A DNA stretch of 64,000 nucleotides, taken from contig NZ_CP051261.1 of NCBI RefSeq assembly GCF_014236855.1, forward strand, positions 868,001 to 932,000, given 5' to 3'. Made by a program: the position numbers and the translations under genes. The notes under the pieces were generated by a model. It did not search any database and was not told where the DNA came from. It saw only the letters and a program-made list of their open reading frames with translations. The stretch is from Xanthomonas sp. SI (GTDB taxonomy: Bacteria; Pseudomonadota; Gammaproteobacteria; Xanthomonadales; Xanthomonadaceae). Shown in pieces: positions 47,482-56,502 of the stretch; position 1 is the first letter of the stretch; every line of letters starts with the position of its first letter.

Positions 47482-48249
47482 CTAGCGCAGCATCCCCTGC
47501 GGCACTTCGATCTCGGTCGCCACCGCCAGGTGGTCGGAGAACGCAGCCGGTAGCGCGCGCTGTTCGTTGCAGCGCAGGCCGTCGCTGACCAGGATGTGGT
47601 CGATCGCGCGCTGCGGGCGCCAGCTGGGGAAGGTCGGCACCACGCAGCCCGGCGGTTGCAGCCGGGTGCGCTTGTACAGGGCCTGCATTTCGGGCCGGTC
47701 GGCGACGCAGTTGAAGTCGCCCATCAACACCGCGTTGGGATGGTCGGACAGCAATTCGGCGATGAACGCCAACTGCGAGGCGCGCGAGTTGGCGCCCAGC
47801 GACAGATGCGCCACCGCGATCGCCAATCCTTCCGCGCCGTCGCCGAACTTGGCCAGCAGCACGCCGCGCCCGCCGAGCCGGCCGGGCAGGGGATGGTCCT
47901 GCACTTCCACCGGCTCCAGCCGGCTGAGCAGGCCGTTGGCGCTGGAGGCCACGCCGCCCATGCGCCGGTTCGGCTGGTGGCTCCAATAGTTGAAGCCGGC
48001 GCGCTCGGCCAGGTAGTGGGTCTGGTTGGTGAAGCCCGAGCGCAGGCTACCCGGATCGCTTTCCTGCAGACCGACGATGTCGTGCTCGCGGGCCAGCTGC
48101 GCGATCGCATCCAGGCTGCTGCGCTTGCTCCCCGCCGGCAGCGCGTGCGACCAGCTGCGGGTCACGTAGTCGCTGTAGCGGCGCGTGCTGGAGCCGGCCT
48201 GGATATTGGCGGTGAGCACGCGCAGCGTGCGGGTGGCGGGGGCAGTCAC
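47482..48249 (-). CDS. Endonuclease/exonuclease/phosphatase (EEP) family protein
   Basis: 255 aa with the EEP metallohydrolase motifs in order: 'RVLTANIQAG' (Asn), 'DIVGLQESD' (metal Glu), 'AIAVAHLSLGANSRASQL' (His), 'AVLMGDFNC' (Asp and Asn), 'RAIDHILVS' (Asp-His) and 'FSDHLAVATEIEVP' (final Asp-His). No signal peptide, so it is probably cytoplasmic. Relatives act on DNA, phospholipids or phosphoinositides; specificity is unknown. GTG at 48249 is chosen because the longer frame (ATG 48297) would overlap the end of the dsbA-like gene. It follows that gene on the same strand by 28 bp. Confidence 0.88.
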   Translation of the reverse strand: MTAPATRTLRVLTANIQAGSSTRRYSDYVTRSWSHALPAGSKRSSLDAIAQLAREHDIVGLQESDPGSLRSGFTNQTHYLAERAGFNYWSHQPNRRMGGVASSANGLLSRLEPVEVQDHPLPGRLGGRGVLLAKFGDGAEGLAIAVAHLSLGANSRASQLAFIAELLSDHPNAVLMGDFNCVADRPEMQALYKRTRLQPPGCVVPTFPSWRPQRAIDHILVSDGLRCNEQRALPAAFSDHLAVATEIEVPQGMLR

Positions 48250-48277
48250 GGCAGAGCGGCCTGGTGGGAGCGGGAGC

Positions 48278-49105
48278 TTACTTGGCCAGCGCCGCACGCT
48301 CGCGCGCGATCAGGTGATCGGCGATGCGCAGGATGTCGTTGTAGTCCTTGCCCTTGATCAGGTACTTGCCGTTGACGATCAGCGACGGCGTGCCGGTGAT
48401 GCCGCTGCGCATGGCGAATTGCTTGGCGCGGCTGGTCTTGGTGCTGACCGCGAAGCTACCCATGGTGTCGGCGAACTGCTTGGCGTCCACGCCGTACTTG
48501 GCGTAGAAGCCGGCAATGTCCTCAACCGAGTCCTTGCCGCGCTCGCCCTTGAGGGTCTCGTCGACGTGGATCGCCTTGTACAGCGCCTCGTGGGTCTTTT
48601 CCTGCACGCCCAGCGTCTCGGCAGCGTAGAACGCGCGCGCATAGTCGTCCCAGGGGCCACCGAACATCGCCGGCACGTAGACGAAGTGCACATCCGACGG
48701 CAGGCCGGCCTTCCACGGGCCGATCAGCGGCTGGAATCGCGCGCAGGCCGGGCACACGTAGCCGAACACTTCGGCCACTTCGATCTTGCCATTGGTCGGC
48801 TGGAACGGCTGGCCGCCCGCGATGTCGACATAGTCGGTGCCGGCGACCGGCTCGGCCCCGCTCGGCGCACGCGCCGCGACCGGCGCGGCAGGCGCATCGG
48901 CGGCAGGCGGCGCAGCGGCATCGGTAGCCGGGGTGGAGGCGGTGTCGGCAGTGGCGGCCGGCGCGGCGTCGCTGGCGGGCGCAGCCGGCGCTGCGGCAGG
49001 CGCGTCGGCGGCCGGGGCGACGGTGTCGGCAGAGCCGTCCTGGGCCTTGCATGCGACCAGGATCGGCAGCAGGGCCATCAGGGTCAGGGCGAAGCGGGTC
49101 TTCAT
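48278..49105 (-). CDS. dsbA: DsbA-like thiol:disulfide oxidoreductase, lipoprotein, CPAC active site
   Basis: 275 aa. The signal ends in a lipobox-like 'LLPILVAC' (Cys19). Residues 25-85 form a low-complexity Ala/Pro/Asp linker. A thioredoxin-fold DsbA domain follows, with 'VAEVFGYVCPACARFQPL' (active-site Cys118 and Cys121) and the cis-proline loop 'GITGTPSLIVNGKYLI'. DsbA proteins oxidise Cys pairs in exported proteins. CPAC instead of the usual CPHC should shift the redox potential. GGAG 10 nt upstream favours ATG 49105 over 49114. It is followed by the EEP gene and preceded by a second DsbA-like gene. Confidence 0.93.
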   Translation of the reverse strand: MKTRFALTLMALLPILVACKAQDGSADTVAPAADAPAAAPAAPASDAAPAATADTASTPATDAAAPPAADAPAAPVAARAPSGAEPVAGTDYVDIAGGQPFQPTNGKIEVAEVFGYVCPACARFQPLIGPWKAGLPSDVHFVYVPAMFGGPWDDYARAFYAAETLGVQEKTHEALYKAIHVDETLKGERGKDSVEDIAGFYAKYGVDAKQFADTMGSFAVSTKTSRAKQFAMRSGITGTPSLIVNGKYLIKGKDYNDILRIADHLIARERAALAK

Positions 49106-49223
49106 CGGCGACATCTCCAGCAGGATGGGGGGCAGAACGCCGGCCGCGCCGAAACGCGCGGCAGGCAACCCCGGCATGATGCCATGGCGTGGATGAAGCG
49201 CCGTGTTGCGGGTTCGCGCGGGA

Positions 49224-49865
49224 TTACTTGCCCGCGCGCTCGCGGGCGACCAGCGCATCGGCGATGCGCAGCATGTCCTGGAAATTCTTGCCCTTGACCA
49301 GGTACTTGCCGTTGACCACCAGCGCCGGGGTACCGGGGATATCGCTGCGCGCGGCGAAGTCGCGCGCGGCCTTGACCTGCGCGGCCACCTGCGGGCTGCT
49401 GTAGGCGGCGACGAAGTCCTGCGGCTTGACCCCGTACGCGGCATAGAACGCGGCCAGCTCTTCCGGCGCCACGTTCTGGACCGGCACGCTGTGCTTGTCG
49501 TGGATCGCCTCGAACAGGTCATGGTGGCTGCGGGTCTGCACGCCAAGTTTCTGCGCCGCATAGAAGGCGCTGGCGAAGCTGTCCCAGAAACCGCCGAACG
49601 CGGCCGGCACCAGGGTCACCCGCACGTCCTTGCCCTGCTTGCGCGTCCACTCTTCCAGGATCGGCTCGAAGTGCGCGCAGTGCGGGCAGGTGTAGCCGAA
49701 CACCTCCACCACTTCGATCTTGCCGGCCAGCGGCGCGAACGGCTGCGGCTTGGCGATCAACGCGTAGTCCTCGCCTTCGACCACGGCGGCGGTCTTGGGC
49801 TGCGCGCAGGCGCTCAGCGGCAACAGGGTGAGCAGGCACAGCAGCAGGCGGGGCAGACGGTTCAT
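49224..49865 (-). CDS. dsbA: DsbA-family disulfide oxidoreductase, lipoprotein, CPHC active site
   Basis: 213 aa. The lipoprotein signal is 'LLTLLPLSAC' (Cys20). The DsbA fold has 'VVEVFGYTCPHCAHFEPI' (Cys60 and Cys63, classical CPHC) and the cis-Pro loop 'SDIPGTPALVVNGKYLV'. It is about 50% alike by eye to the neighbouring DsbA-like protein but lacks its Ala/Pro linker, so the two look like a tandem duplicate. GGAG 6 nt before ATG 49865 fixes the start. It lies 85 bp downstream of cytochrome c4, an arrangement also known in pseudomonads. Confidence 0.95.
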   Translation of the reverse strand: MNRLPRLLLCLLTLLPLSACAQPKTAAVVEGEDYALIAKPQPFAPLAGKIEVVEVFGYTCPHCAHFEPILEEWTRKQGKDVRVTLVPAAFGGFWDSFASAFYAAQKLGVQTRSHHDLFEAIHDKHSVPVQNVAPEELAAFYAAYGVKPQDFVAAYSSPQVAAQVKAARDFAARSDIPGTPALVVNGKYLVKGKNFQDMLRIADALVARERAGK

Positions 49866-49950
49866 GCGATCTCCATGGCAAAAAACGAACGCCGGTCGTG
49901 ACGACCGGCGCGAGGGGGAAGCGGTCCGGCGCCGCGACGGCGGCGCACGC

Positions 49951-50766
49951 TCAGGATTGTTGCGCAGGCGCGGCCTGTTGCGGCGCGGCGGCTGCCGGCG
50001 CGGCCTGCGCCGCGGCCGCGTCGTCGGCACGGTCGTGCAGGCCCTGCAGATAACTGCCCAGCGCCTTCATCTCCTGCTCGGTCAGGGGCTTGGCCACCTG
50101 CGCCATGATCTTGAACATGGTCTGGTCGCGTTCCTGGGTGGTGCCGGACTGGTATTCCTGCAGGCGCCGCGCCACGTAGTCGGCGTGCTGGCCGCCGAGG
50201 TGCGGATACGCCGGGCCGGGATTGCCGGCGCCGGTGGGGCCGTGGCAGGCCATGCACGCCGGAATCCCGCGCGCCGGATCGCCGCCGCGGTACAGCTGCT
50301 GCCCGACCTCGTAGAACTTCATGCCGGCGTACGGGCCTTCGCTGACCACCGCGTCGTCGGCGATACCGGCACCGGCCTTCTGCGTGGCGAAGTAGGCGCC
50401 GATATCGCGCATGTCCTGCGCGCTCAGTGGCTGCACGAACGGCATCATCGCCGCGACCGCACCGGAGGTGCGCTCGCCGTGCGCGATCAAGGCCATTTGC
50501 CGCGAACTGTAGCGTTCGCTCTGGCCGGCGATGCGCGGATACATCGCCAGCGCCGGGTTGCCGTCGGCGCCATGGCAGGCGGCGCAGGCGGCGGCCTTGG
50601 CCTGGCCGGCCTTGGGATCGCCCCAGGCGACTTTGCCGACGTCGCCTTCCAGTGGCGCGGTGCGCACCGGTGCGTTGTCTGGAATGGGAACCACCGAGGT
50701 CTGCGCGAACGCGACCGCGATGGAAATTGCTAGACCGGCAAAGGCAAGAACGCGAGCGTGGCGCAT
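49951..50766 (-). CDS. Diheme cytochrome c4
   Basis: 271 aa, periplasmic. The signal peptide is 'VLAFAGLAISIAVAFA'. Two class I cytochrome c domains carry haem-binding 'CAACH' (61-65) and 'CMACH' (171-175), each followed by a methionine-ligand region ('AAMMPFVQPLSAQDM' and 'TMFKIMAQVAKPLTEQEM'). The last 25 residues are Ala/Gln/Pro-rich. Cytochrome c4 passes electrons from the bc1 complex to terminal oxidases. It is divergent from engB with 129 bp between the starts, and the two DsbA genes follow it. C-type cytochrome maturation needs thiol chemistry in the same compartment. Confidence 0.95.
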   Translation of the reverse strand: MRHARVLAFAGLAISIAVAFAQTSVVPIPDNAPVRTAPLEGDVGKVAWGDPKAGQAKAAACAACHGADGNPALAMYPRIAGQSERYSSRQMALIAHGERTSGAVAAMMPFVQPLSAQDMRDIGAYFATQKAGAGIADDAVVSEGPYAGMKFYEVGQQLYRGGDPARGIPACMACHGPTGAGNPGPAYPHLGGQHADYVARRLQEYQSGTTQERDQTMFKIMAQVAKPLTEQEMKALGSYLQGLHDRADDAAAAQAAPAAAAPQQAAPAQQS

Positions 50767-50895
50767 TAGCTGAAGCTCCGTGTGACCCGACCCGCGGCTG
50801 CCAGGTCGGCCACCGCACTCGCGCGATTATCCCTGTGCGGCGCCCTGCCGGTCAACGAACCCCGCCCGGAGCGGCGGACGTGCGATCCTAGCGCC

Positions 50896-51519
50896 ATGTC
50901 GCTCCTCATCGAACGTGCCCAATACCTGCTTTCCGCCCACAATCCCCGGCAGCTGCCGGAGGACGGGGGCTGGGAGGTGGCCTTCGCCGGCCGCTCCAAC
51001 GCCGGCAAATCCAGCGCGCTGAACGCGCTCACCCGGCAGAACGCGCTGGCGCGCGTGTCCAAGACCCCCGGCCGCACCCAGCAGCTGGTGTTCTTCCAGA
51101 TCCAGCCCGAGCGCTATCTGGTGGACCTGCCCGGCTACGGCTACGCCAAGGTGCCGCTGGAACTGCAGGCGCATTGGCAGTCGTTCATCGACAAGTATTT
51201 CCGCACCCGCGATGCCCTGCGCGGCTTGGTGGTGGTAATGGACATCCGCCACCCGCTGAAGGATTACGACCGGCAGATGCTCGGTTACGCGGTGCAGCGT
51301 GGATTGCCGGCGCATGCGCTGCTGACCAAGGCCGACAAGCTCGGCCGCGGCCAGCAGGCGCAGGCGCTGCAGCAGGTGCGCAAGGACCTGTCCAGTTCCT
51401 TCGGCGACACGGTCAGCGTGCAGCTGTTTTCCGGCGAGACCCGCCAGGGCGTGGACGAGGCGCGCGCCATCGTCGGCGGCTGGCTGGGGCTGGACACGGA
51501 GCCGACCGCCGCGGAATGA
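50896..51519 (+). CDS. engB: Ribosome-biogenesis GTPase EngB (YihA/YsxC)
   Basis: A 207-aa TrmE-Era-like GTPase: P-loop 'GRSNAGKSS' (32-40), G2/G3 'TPGRTQQLVFF' and 'DLPGYGYAKV', G4 'TKADK', and the family's 'WQSFIDKYFRTRDALRGLV'. It is needed for late assembly of the large ribosomal subunit. The ATG at 50896 gives the usual short N-terminus; the open frame up to 50782 is not family-like. Divergent from cytochrome c4, as in many gammaproteobacteria. Confidence 0.97.
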   Translation: MSLLIERAQYLLSAHNPRQLPEDGGWEVAFAGRSNAGKSSALNALTRQNALARVSKTPGRTQQLVFFQIQPERYLVDLPGYGYAKVPLELQAHWQSFIDKYFRTRDALRGLVVVMDIRHPLKDYDRQMLGYAVQRGLPAHALLTKADKLGRGQQAQALQQVRKDLSSSFGDTVSVQLFSGETRQGVDEARAIVGGWLGLDTEPTAAE

Positions 51520-51957
51520 GCGCGGCGGCGCCGGACCTCCGGTGTCTTCGTGCATGCGCTGCTTGCGATCGATCGCGAATAGCGGACGCGGTCGTCTTGT
51601 CTGCGTTGGCATGCATCGCATGCACGATGCCGGGCGCTCGCAGTGGCGGATGCGGGTACGGGCGCAGCCTCGTGCACTCGAACTCCGCGAGACGCTTCGC
51701 GCCGGACCCTCACCCCAACCCCTCTCCCGGTGGGAGAGGGGCTAGCGGCTGCTCCCTTCTCCCGTCGGGAGAAGGTGGCCCGCAGGGCCGGATGAGGGTA
51801 CGGGCGCAGCCTCGCGCCCCAAACTCCGCGAGACGCTTTCGCGCCGGACCCTCACCCCAACCCCTCTCTCCCACGGGACTTCCTTCGGTCGCCGAGGAGA
51901 GAGAGGCACAGGCGCACCGCGGCTGTTCTTCCTTCTCCCACCGAAAGCAGGCCGCCC
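51520..51957. repeat. Intergenic repeat cluster with a 142-bp direct repeat
   Basis: Two direct copies starting GGGTACGGGCGCAGCCTCG (51654 and 51796) run for about 75 bp each through ACTCCGCGAGACGCTT and GGACCCTCACCCCAACCCC. Each copy is followed by a palindrome: CCCCTCTCCC/GGGAGAGGGG, then CCTTCTCCC/GGGAGAAGG after the first, and a CTCTCTCCC...GGAGAGAGAG stem after the second. The unit is the inverse of the repeat at 1048-1087. No gene is present. Confidence 0.8.
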
Positions 51958-52950
51958 TCAAGGCATGGCCGGCAACGGCGCGAACTCGGCCGGGACCCAG
52001 GCGAACGCGTCGCCGTCGCGGCGCACGTGGCCCAGGCCCGGGAACGGCAGATGCGCGCCGGCCACCCACCAGCCGCCGTCGGCGGCCTGGGCCATGGTCC
52101 GCTTGCGCGCGGCGATCGCCGCGGCGCGGTCGCTGTCGGCCTCGTACGACGCCTGCGGTTGCGCGAACTGCACCGCGTGGTAGTGCACCAGATCGCCCCA
52201 CACCAGCAACTGCTGGCCGCTGCCGCCATCGAAGCGATAGGACACGTGGCCGGGCGTATGCCCATGCGTATCCAGCGCCACCGCGCCGCCGGGCAACGCA
52301 TCGCCGGGGCGGAAGCGGCGCAGCCGGTCTTTGGCCTGGTACGGCGCCGCCGCCGCGCGCGCCAGCGGGAACGCGAACTTCAGCATCTGCGGTGCGCTCG
52401 CCTCGCTGGCCGGATCCAGCCAGTACGCGGCATCAGCCGCGCTCAGCCACACCGTGGCGTTGGGGTAGGCGGCCTGTCCCTGCGCATCGAGCAGGCCGCA
52501 CATGTGGTCGGGATGCGCGTGAGTCAGCAGCACGTCGTCCACCTGCGCCGGCGCATAGCCGGCCGCGCGCAGGTTCGCCAGCACCTGGCCCAGGCCGGGG
52601 CCGAAGCAGGCGGCGGTGCCGGTATCGACCAAGGTCAGGTGCGTGCCGTCCTGGATCAGGTAGGCGTTGACCGCGGTCTGCAGCCCCTTCTCGGTTTCCG
52701 GTACGTAGCGGTGGTCGAGCAGGCGCGCGATCGCGTCGCTGTCCAGATTGGACAACTGCGCGCGCGGCAGCGGCACCGTGCCGTCGAACAGCGCGGTGAC
52801 GCGCAGCCTGCCGATCGCCTGGCGGTACACGCCGGGGACTTGCTGGACGGGCGCGGCCGGCGCGGCGGCATGGGCGGACGGCGGCAGCGGCAAGGCGATC
52901 ACGGCGGCCAGCGCCAGCAAGGCCAGCGGGCGCGATAGGGAAACAGGCAT
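51958..52950 (-). CDS. MBL-fold metallo-hydrolase, exported
   Basis: 330 aa. The signal peptide ends 'LPLPPSAHAAA'. The metallo-beta-lactamase fold shows 'LTLVDTGTAACFGPG', the metal motif 'THAHPDH' (143-149), 'TPGHVSYRF' and 'LVWGDLVHYHAVQFAQP', with the last His in 'VAGAHLPFPGLGHV'. This resembles the periplasmic lactonase/arylsulfatase-like group near quorum-quenching enzymes rather than true beta-lactamases. Substrate unknown. ATG 52950 has GGAAC 7 nt upstream. An AraC regulator lies immediately upstream on the same strand and may control it. Confidence 0.93.
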   Translation of the reverse strand: MPVSLSRPLALLALAAVIALPLPPSAHAAAPAAPVQQVPGVYRQAIGRLRVTALFDGTVPLPRAQLSNLDSDAIARLLDHRYVPETEKGLQTAVNAYLIQDGTHLTLVDTGTAACFGPGLGQVLANLRAAGYAPAQVDDVLLTHAHPDHMCGLLDAQGQAAYPNATVWLSAADAAYWLDPASEASAPQMLKFAFPLARAAAAPYQAKDRLRRFRPGDALPGGAVALDTHGHTPGHVSYRFDGGSGQQLLVWGDLVHYHAVQFAQPQASYEADSDRAAAIAARKRTMAQAADGGWWVAGAHLPFPGLGHVRRDGDAFAWVPAEFAPLPAMP

Positions 52951-53062
52951 CGAGAGTTCCAGCGGAAGCGGCATTCGCCGCGGTGCCCGCATGCTGCGCG
53001 GACGGCGCTGCGCGATTCGCTCATTCGGCTGCGCGCGGCGCTCGCTGGGTTGCGAACGGGTT

Positions 53063-53893
53063 CTAGTTGCCGATGCTCGCCGGATCCAGGCCGTAGCGCT
53101 GCTGGAAGCGCTGGCTGAAGCTGCGCGTGGAACGATAGCCGGCGCGTGCGGCCACCGTCTTCAGCGGCCAGCGGGTGGTGTAGAGCAGTTCCATCGCATG
53201 CGCCAGGCGCGCGTCGGTGATCAGTTCGCGCAACGACGTGCGCTCGCCGGCCAGGTGCCGGCGCAAAGTGGCGCCGCTCAGGCCGAGGCTGTCTTCCAGA
53301 TCGCGCGATCGCCACGCGCGCTGCGGCTGGGCCGCGATCAAGTCGCGTACCTGCGCGGCGATGCTCGGGGCCGGCGGCAACAGCAAGCCGCCATGGCCTC
53401 GGCGGCAGAATGCGACCACCAGCGACGCCAGCGCCAGCCTGGCTTCGGTGTAGTGGCCGTCCTGCAGCGCCTGCCGCCACTGCAGCAGCGCGCTGCCGAA
53501 CTCGACCGTGCGCAGCCGCGCCAGTTCCTCGCCGGCGGCCGGCAACGGTTCGTTCCACAGCGTGCGCGCGGCGGTCAGCGCTTCTTCGCACAACGGGATC
53601 ACCGCGCTCAGATAGATGCCGCTGTGCGGGTCGGGGATATTCACTACGTCGATGCGGCAGCGCCGGGTGACCAGGAACAGATCGCCCGGCGCGAATTCCA
53701 GCGTCTGTGTCGCCGTGCGCACCTGCTTGCGGCCTTGCAGCAGGATCGCCAGCTGCGGCCGCGGAATGGCGACCGAGCTTGCGCCGTGTTCGCGGCGCGC
53801 GGTGATGCAGGCATAGCCTTCGGCGCGCTCGCACTCCGCCAGCGTCGCCAGTTGCGCGAGCAGCAGGAATTCGGGGTCGTGGGTGTCGGCCAT
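53063..53893 (-). CDS. AraC-family transcriptional regulator
   Basis: 276 aa. The N-terminal AraC_N-type sensor has 'PRPQLAILLQGRKQV' and 'EFAPGDLFLVTRRC'. The C-terminal double helix-turn-helix (about 185-272) has 'RDLEDSLGLSGATLRRHLAG', 'ITDARLAHAMELLYTTRWPL' and 'RAGYRSTRSFSQRFQQRYGL', the AraC signature. Start at 53893 ('MADTHDPEF') is chosen from the family's usual N-terminus; the upstream extension to 53968 is unsupported and no Shine-Dalgarno is clear. The MBL hydrolase gene 112 bp downstream is the likely target or partner (inference). Confidence 0.93.
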   Translation of the reverse strand: MADTHDPEFLLLAQLATLAECERAEGYACITARREHGASSVAIPRPQLAILLQGRKQVRTATQTLEFAPGDLFLVTRRCRIDVVNIPDPHSGIYLSAVIPLCEEALTAARTLWNEPLPAAGEELARLRTVEFGSALLQWRQALQDGHYTEARLALASLVVAFCRRGHGGLLLPPAPSIAAQVRDLIAAQPQRAWRSRDLEDSLGLSGATLRRHLAGERTSLRELITDARLAHAMELLYTTRWPLKTVAARAGYRSTRSFSQRFQQRYGLDPASIGN

Positions 53894-54221
53894 CGTTGGC
53901 GATGCTACCGCAGTGCGCAGCGCCGCATGCGCGGCGTCGGCGCGCGATGCGGTCCGCGGTCGGCGCATTTCCGATCAGAAGCGGTCGCGGCCGAAGGCGA
54001 TTCTAGGGCACCTCTAATAACCTCAATCCGAGAATTGCACGCTAGACACATCAATCACTTGCGAGTGCTTAGACAGAGCTTTTGGGGGTTATTAGAGGTG
54101 CCCTCTAGTCGCGACGGTGGTGTCGCCCTGGCGTTACGCGTCGCCGCCGCTTGATCGAGGCGGCCAGGCTCGCTGCCGTGCCGGAAAGGAATCGCCCTGG
54201 TCCAGGCTGCGCAGCGTCGGA
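53894..54221. other. Intergenic region hosting the MITE
   Basis: Apart from the 98-bp element at 54006-54103 there is no gene or clear regulatory site between the AraC and VIT-family genes. Confidence 0.6.
54006..54103. mobile_element. 98-bp MITE-like element with 17-bp terminal inverted repeats
   Basis: Perfect 17-bp terminal inverted repeats GGGCACCTCTAATAACC (54006-54022) and GGTTATTAGAGGTGCCC (54087-54103) enclose AT-richer DNA with no coding capacity. Both sides are flanked by TCTA (54002-54005 and 54104-54107), which looks like a 4-bp target duplication. The size, ends and duplication fit a non-autonomous derivative of an IS5-like insertion sequence; the family is an inference. Confidence 0.8.
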
Positions 54222-54917
54222 TCAGACTTGTACGCCGAACAGGCGGCCGGCCGCGCCGGTGGCGAGCATCGCCGCCGCGCCCCAGAACACCACGCGCGCC
54301 GCGCCGCGTGCACCGGAGGCGCCGCCGGCGCGTGCCGCCAAGGCGCCGGTCAGCGACAGCCCGAGCAGCGTCGCCGCGACCGTCACCCACACCTGGCGCC
54401 CGGCCGGCGCCAGCAGCGCGGCCAGGATCGGCAGTGCCGCGCCGCAGCAGAACGCGGCCGCCGATGCCAGCGCGGCCTGCAGCGGCCGCGCGCGCAGGGT
54501 CTCGGTGATGCCCAGTTCGTCGCGCGCATGCGCACCCAGCGCATCGTGCGCGGTCAGCTGCTCGGCGACCTGCCGCGCCAGCGCCGCGTCCAGCCCGCGC
54601 TGGCGGTAGATCCCGGCCAGTTCTTCCAACTCGCTGTGCGGATCCTCGCGCAGTTCGCGGCGCTCGATCGCCAGGTCGGCGCGTTCGGTGTCCACCTGCG
54701 ACTGCACCGAGACGTATTCGCCGGCGGCCATCGACATCGCGCCGGCGACCAGGCCGGCGATACCGGTCGCCAGCACCGCCGGCGCGGGCGCGCCGCTGCT
54801 GGCCACACCGACCACCAGCCCGGCCACCGACAGGATGCCGTCGTTGGCGCCGAGCACCGCGGCGCGCAGCCAGCCGGCGCGATCGGCGCGATGCAGTTCG
54901 GAATGGGCGGGGCGCAT
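54222..54917 (-). CDS. VIT/CCC1-family protein (putative iron/manganese transporter)
   Basis: A 231-aa membrane protein with about five helices. 'LRAAVLGANDGILSVAGLVV' is the signature first helix of the VIT family, followed by 'GAMSMAAGEYVSVQSQVDTE' at the second helix end. A charged cytoplasmic segment (about 75-140) is rich in Glu as in the metal-binding domain of VIT1, then three more helices. Plant and yeast relatives move Fe2+ or Mn2+. The bacterial role is presumed metal sequestration or efflux. No partner genes. Confidence 0.92.
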   Translation of the reverse strand: MRPAHSELHRADRAGWLRAAVLGANDGILSVAGLVVGVASSGAPAPAVLATGIAGLVAGAMSMAAGEYVSVQSQVDTERADLAIERRELREDPHSELEELAGIYRQRGLDAALARQVAEQLTAHDALGAHARDELGITETLRARPLQAALASAAAFCCGAALPILAALLAPAGRQVWVTVAATLLGLSLTGALAARAGGASGARGAARVVFWGAAAMLATGAAGRLFGVQV

Positions 54918-55137
54918 CGGAGGCCTGCATGGCGGAGAACAGGCCTGCAGCCTAGCCGAGGGCGGCGCGGCCGGCGGTGCTGCGTCTCACTCTCGCCGGC
55001 GCCGACCGGGCGGATCCGTGGAATGCTGCAGCACCGCTGGTAGCGATGTGGGCTTGGCGCCGGTCACGTTATAGTGCGGGCCTTGCGAGGCGGGCGTTCC
55101 ATCCCCACATCGCCTCATCTTCCGTGCGAGCCTGCCC

Positions 55138-56502
55138 TTGTCGAGCCCAAGCCACGTTGCCGAAACGCCGATCACCGACCGCAACGAACTGGTCGAGGTG
55201 TTGGCCTCCGGAGAAAAGCCCGAAGCGCAGTGGCGCATCGGCACCGAACACGAGAAGTTCGGCTTCCGCCTGGACGACCTGCGCCCGCCGACCTTCGAAG
55301 GCGAGCGCGGCATCGAGGCCCTGCTCACCGGCCTGACCCGCTTCGGCTGGGAGCCGGTGCGCGAAGGCGGGCACACCATCGCGCTGCTGCGCGACGGCGC
55401 CTCGGTGACGCTGGAACCGGCCGGGCAGCTGGAGCTGTCGGGTGCGCCGCTGGAAACCATCCACGACACCTGCGTGGAAGTGGGCAGCCACCTCAACGAG
55501 GTCAAGCAGGTCGCCGACGAGTTGCGCCTGGGCTTCCTCGGCATGGGCTTCCAGCCGAAGTGGCGCCGCGACGAGATGCCGTGGATGCCCAAGGGCCGCT
55601 ACCAGATCATGAAGAACTACATGCCCAAGGTCGGTTCGCTCGGCCTGGACATGATGACCCGCACCTGCACGGTGCAGGTCAACCTGGACTACGCCAGCGA
55701 AGCGGACATGATCAAGAAGTTCCGCGTGTCGCTGGCGCTGCAGCCGATCGTCACCGCGCTGTTCGCCGACTCGCCGTTCACCGAGGGCAAGCCCAACGGC
55801 TACCTCAGCTACCGCTCGCATATCTGGACCGACACCGACGCCGACCGCACCGGCATGCTCGACTTCGTGTTCGAAGATGGGTTCGGCTACGAGCGCTACG
55901 TCGACTACCTGCTCGACGTGCCGATGTACTTCTCCTACCGCGACGGCACCTACGTCGACGCCAGCGGGCAGAGCTTCCGCGACTTCATGCAGGGCAAGCT
56001 GCCGGCGTTGCCGGGCGCGCTGCCGACGCTGCGCGACTGGTCCGATCACATGACCACCGCGTTCCCGGAAGTGCGGCTGAAGAAATACCTGGAAATGCGC
56101 GGCGCCGACGCCGGCCCGTGGGGCCGGCTGTGCGCGCTGTCGGCGTACTGGGTCGGCCTGTTGTACGACGATGCCGCACTGGACGCAGCCTGGGACTTGG
56201 TCAAGGATTTCAGCCTGGTCGAACGCCACGCGCTGCGCGACGGCGTGCCGAAGCAGGCGCTGAAGCTGCCGTTCCGCAACGGCACCGTGCAGGACCTCGC
56301 CGCCGAGTCGGTGAAGATCGCCCTGAACGGCCTGCGCCGCCGCGCCCGTTTGAACGGCGACGGCCAGGACGAATCGCGCTTCCTGGAACCGCTGGTGGAG
56401 ATCCTGCACGCCGGCGAGACCGCGGCCGAGCGCAAGCTGGCGCTGTATCACGGGGCTTGGCAGGAAAACGTCGATCCGGTATTCACTGAGTTCGCTTACT
56501 GA
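55138..56502 (+). CDS. gshA: Glutamate-cysteine ligase, plant/alphaproteobacterial type
   Basis: 454 aa of the ATP-dependent GshA (GCS2/EgtA-like) family: '[20 protein letters not shown]', '[18 protein letters not shown]', '[16 protein letters not shown]', '[17 protein letters not shown]' and '[19 protein letters not shown]', ending '[16 protein letters not shown]'. It makes gamma-glutamylcysteine, the first step of glutathione synthesis. The best start is TTG at 55138; the frame has no ATG that keeps the conserved N-terminus, and no Shine-Dalgarno is obvious. It is the last conserved chromosomal gene before the cassette array. Confidence 0.96.
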   Translation: MSSPSHVAETPITDRNELVEVLASGEKPEAQWRIGTEHEKFGFRLDDLRPPTFEGERGIEALLTGLTRFGWEPVREGGHTIALLRDGASVTLEPAGQLELSGAPLETIHDTCVEVGSHLNEVKQVADELRLGFLGMGFQPKWRRDEMPWMPKGRYQIMKNYMPKVGSLGLDMMTRTCTVQVNLDYASEADMIKKFRVSLALQPIVTALFADSPFTEGKPNGYLSYRSHIWTDTDADRTGMLDFVFEDGFGYERYVDYLLDVPMYFSYRDGTYVDASGQSFRDFMQGKLPALPGALPTLRDWSDHMTTAFPEVRLKKYLEMRGADAGPWGRLCALSAYWVGLLYDDAALDAAWDLVKDFSLVERHALRDGVPKQALKLPFRNGTVQDLAAESVKIALNGLRRRARLNGDGQDESRFLEPLVEILHAGETAAERKLALYHGAWQENVDPVFTEFAY

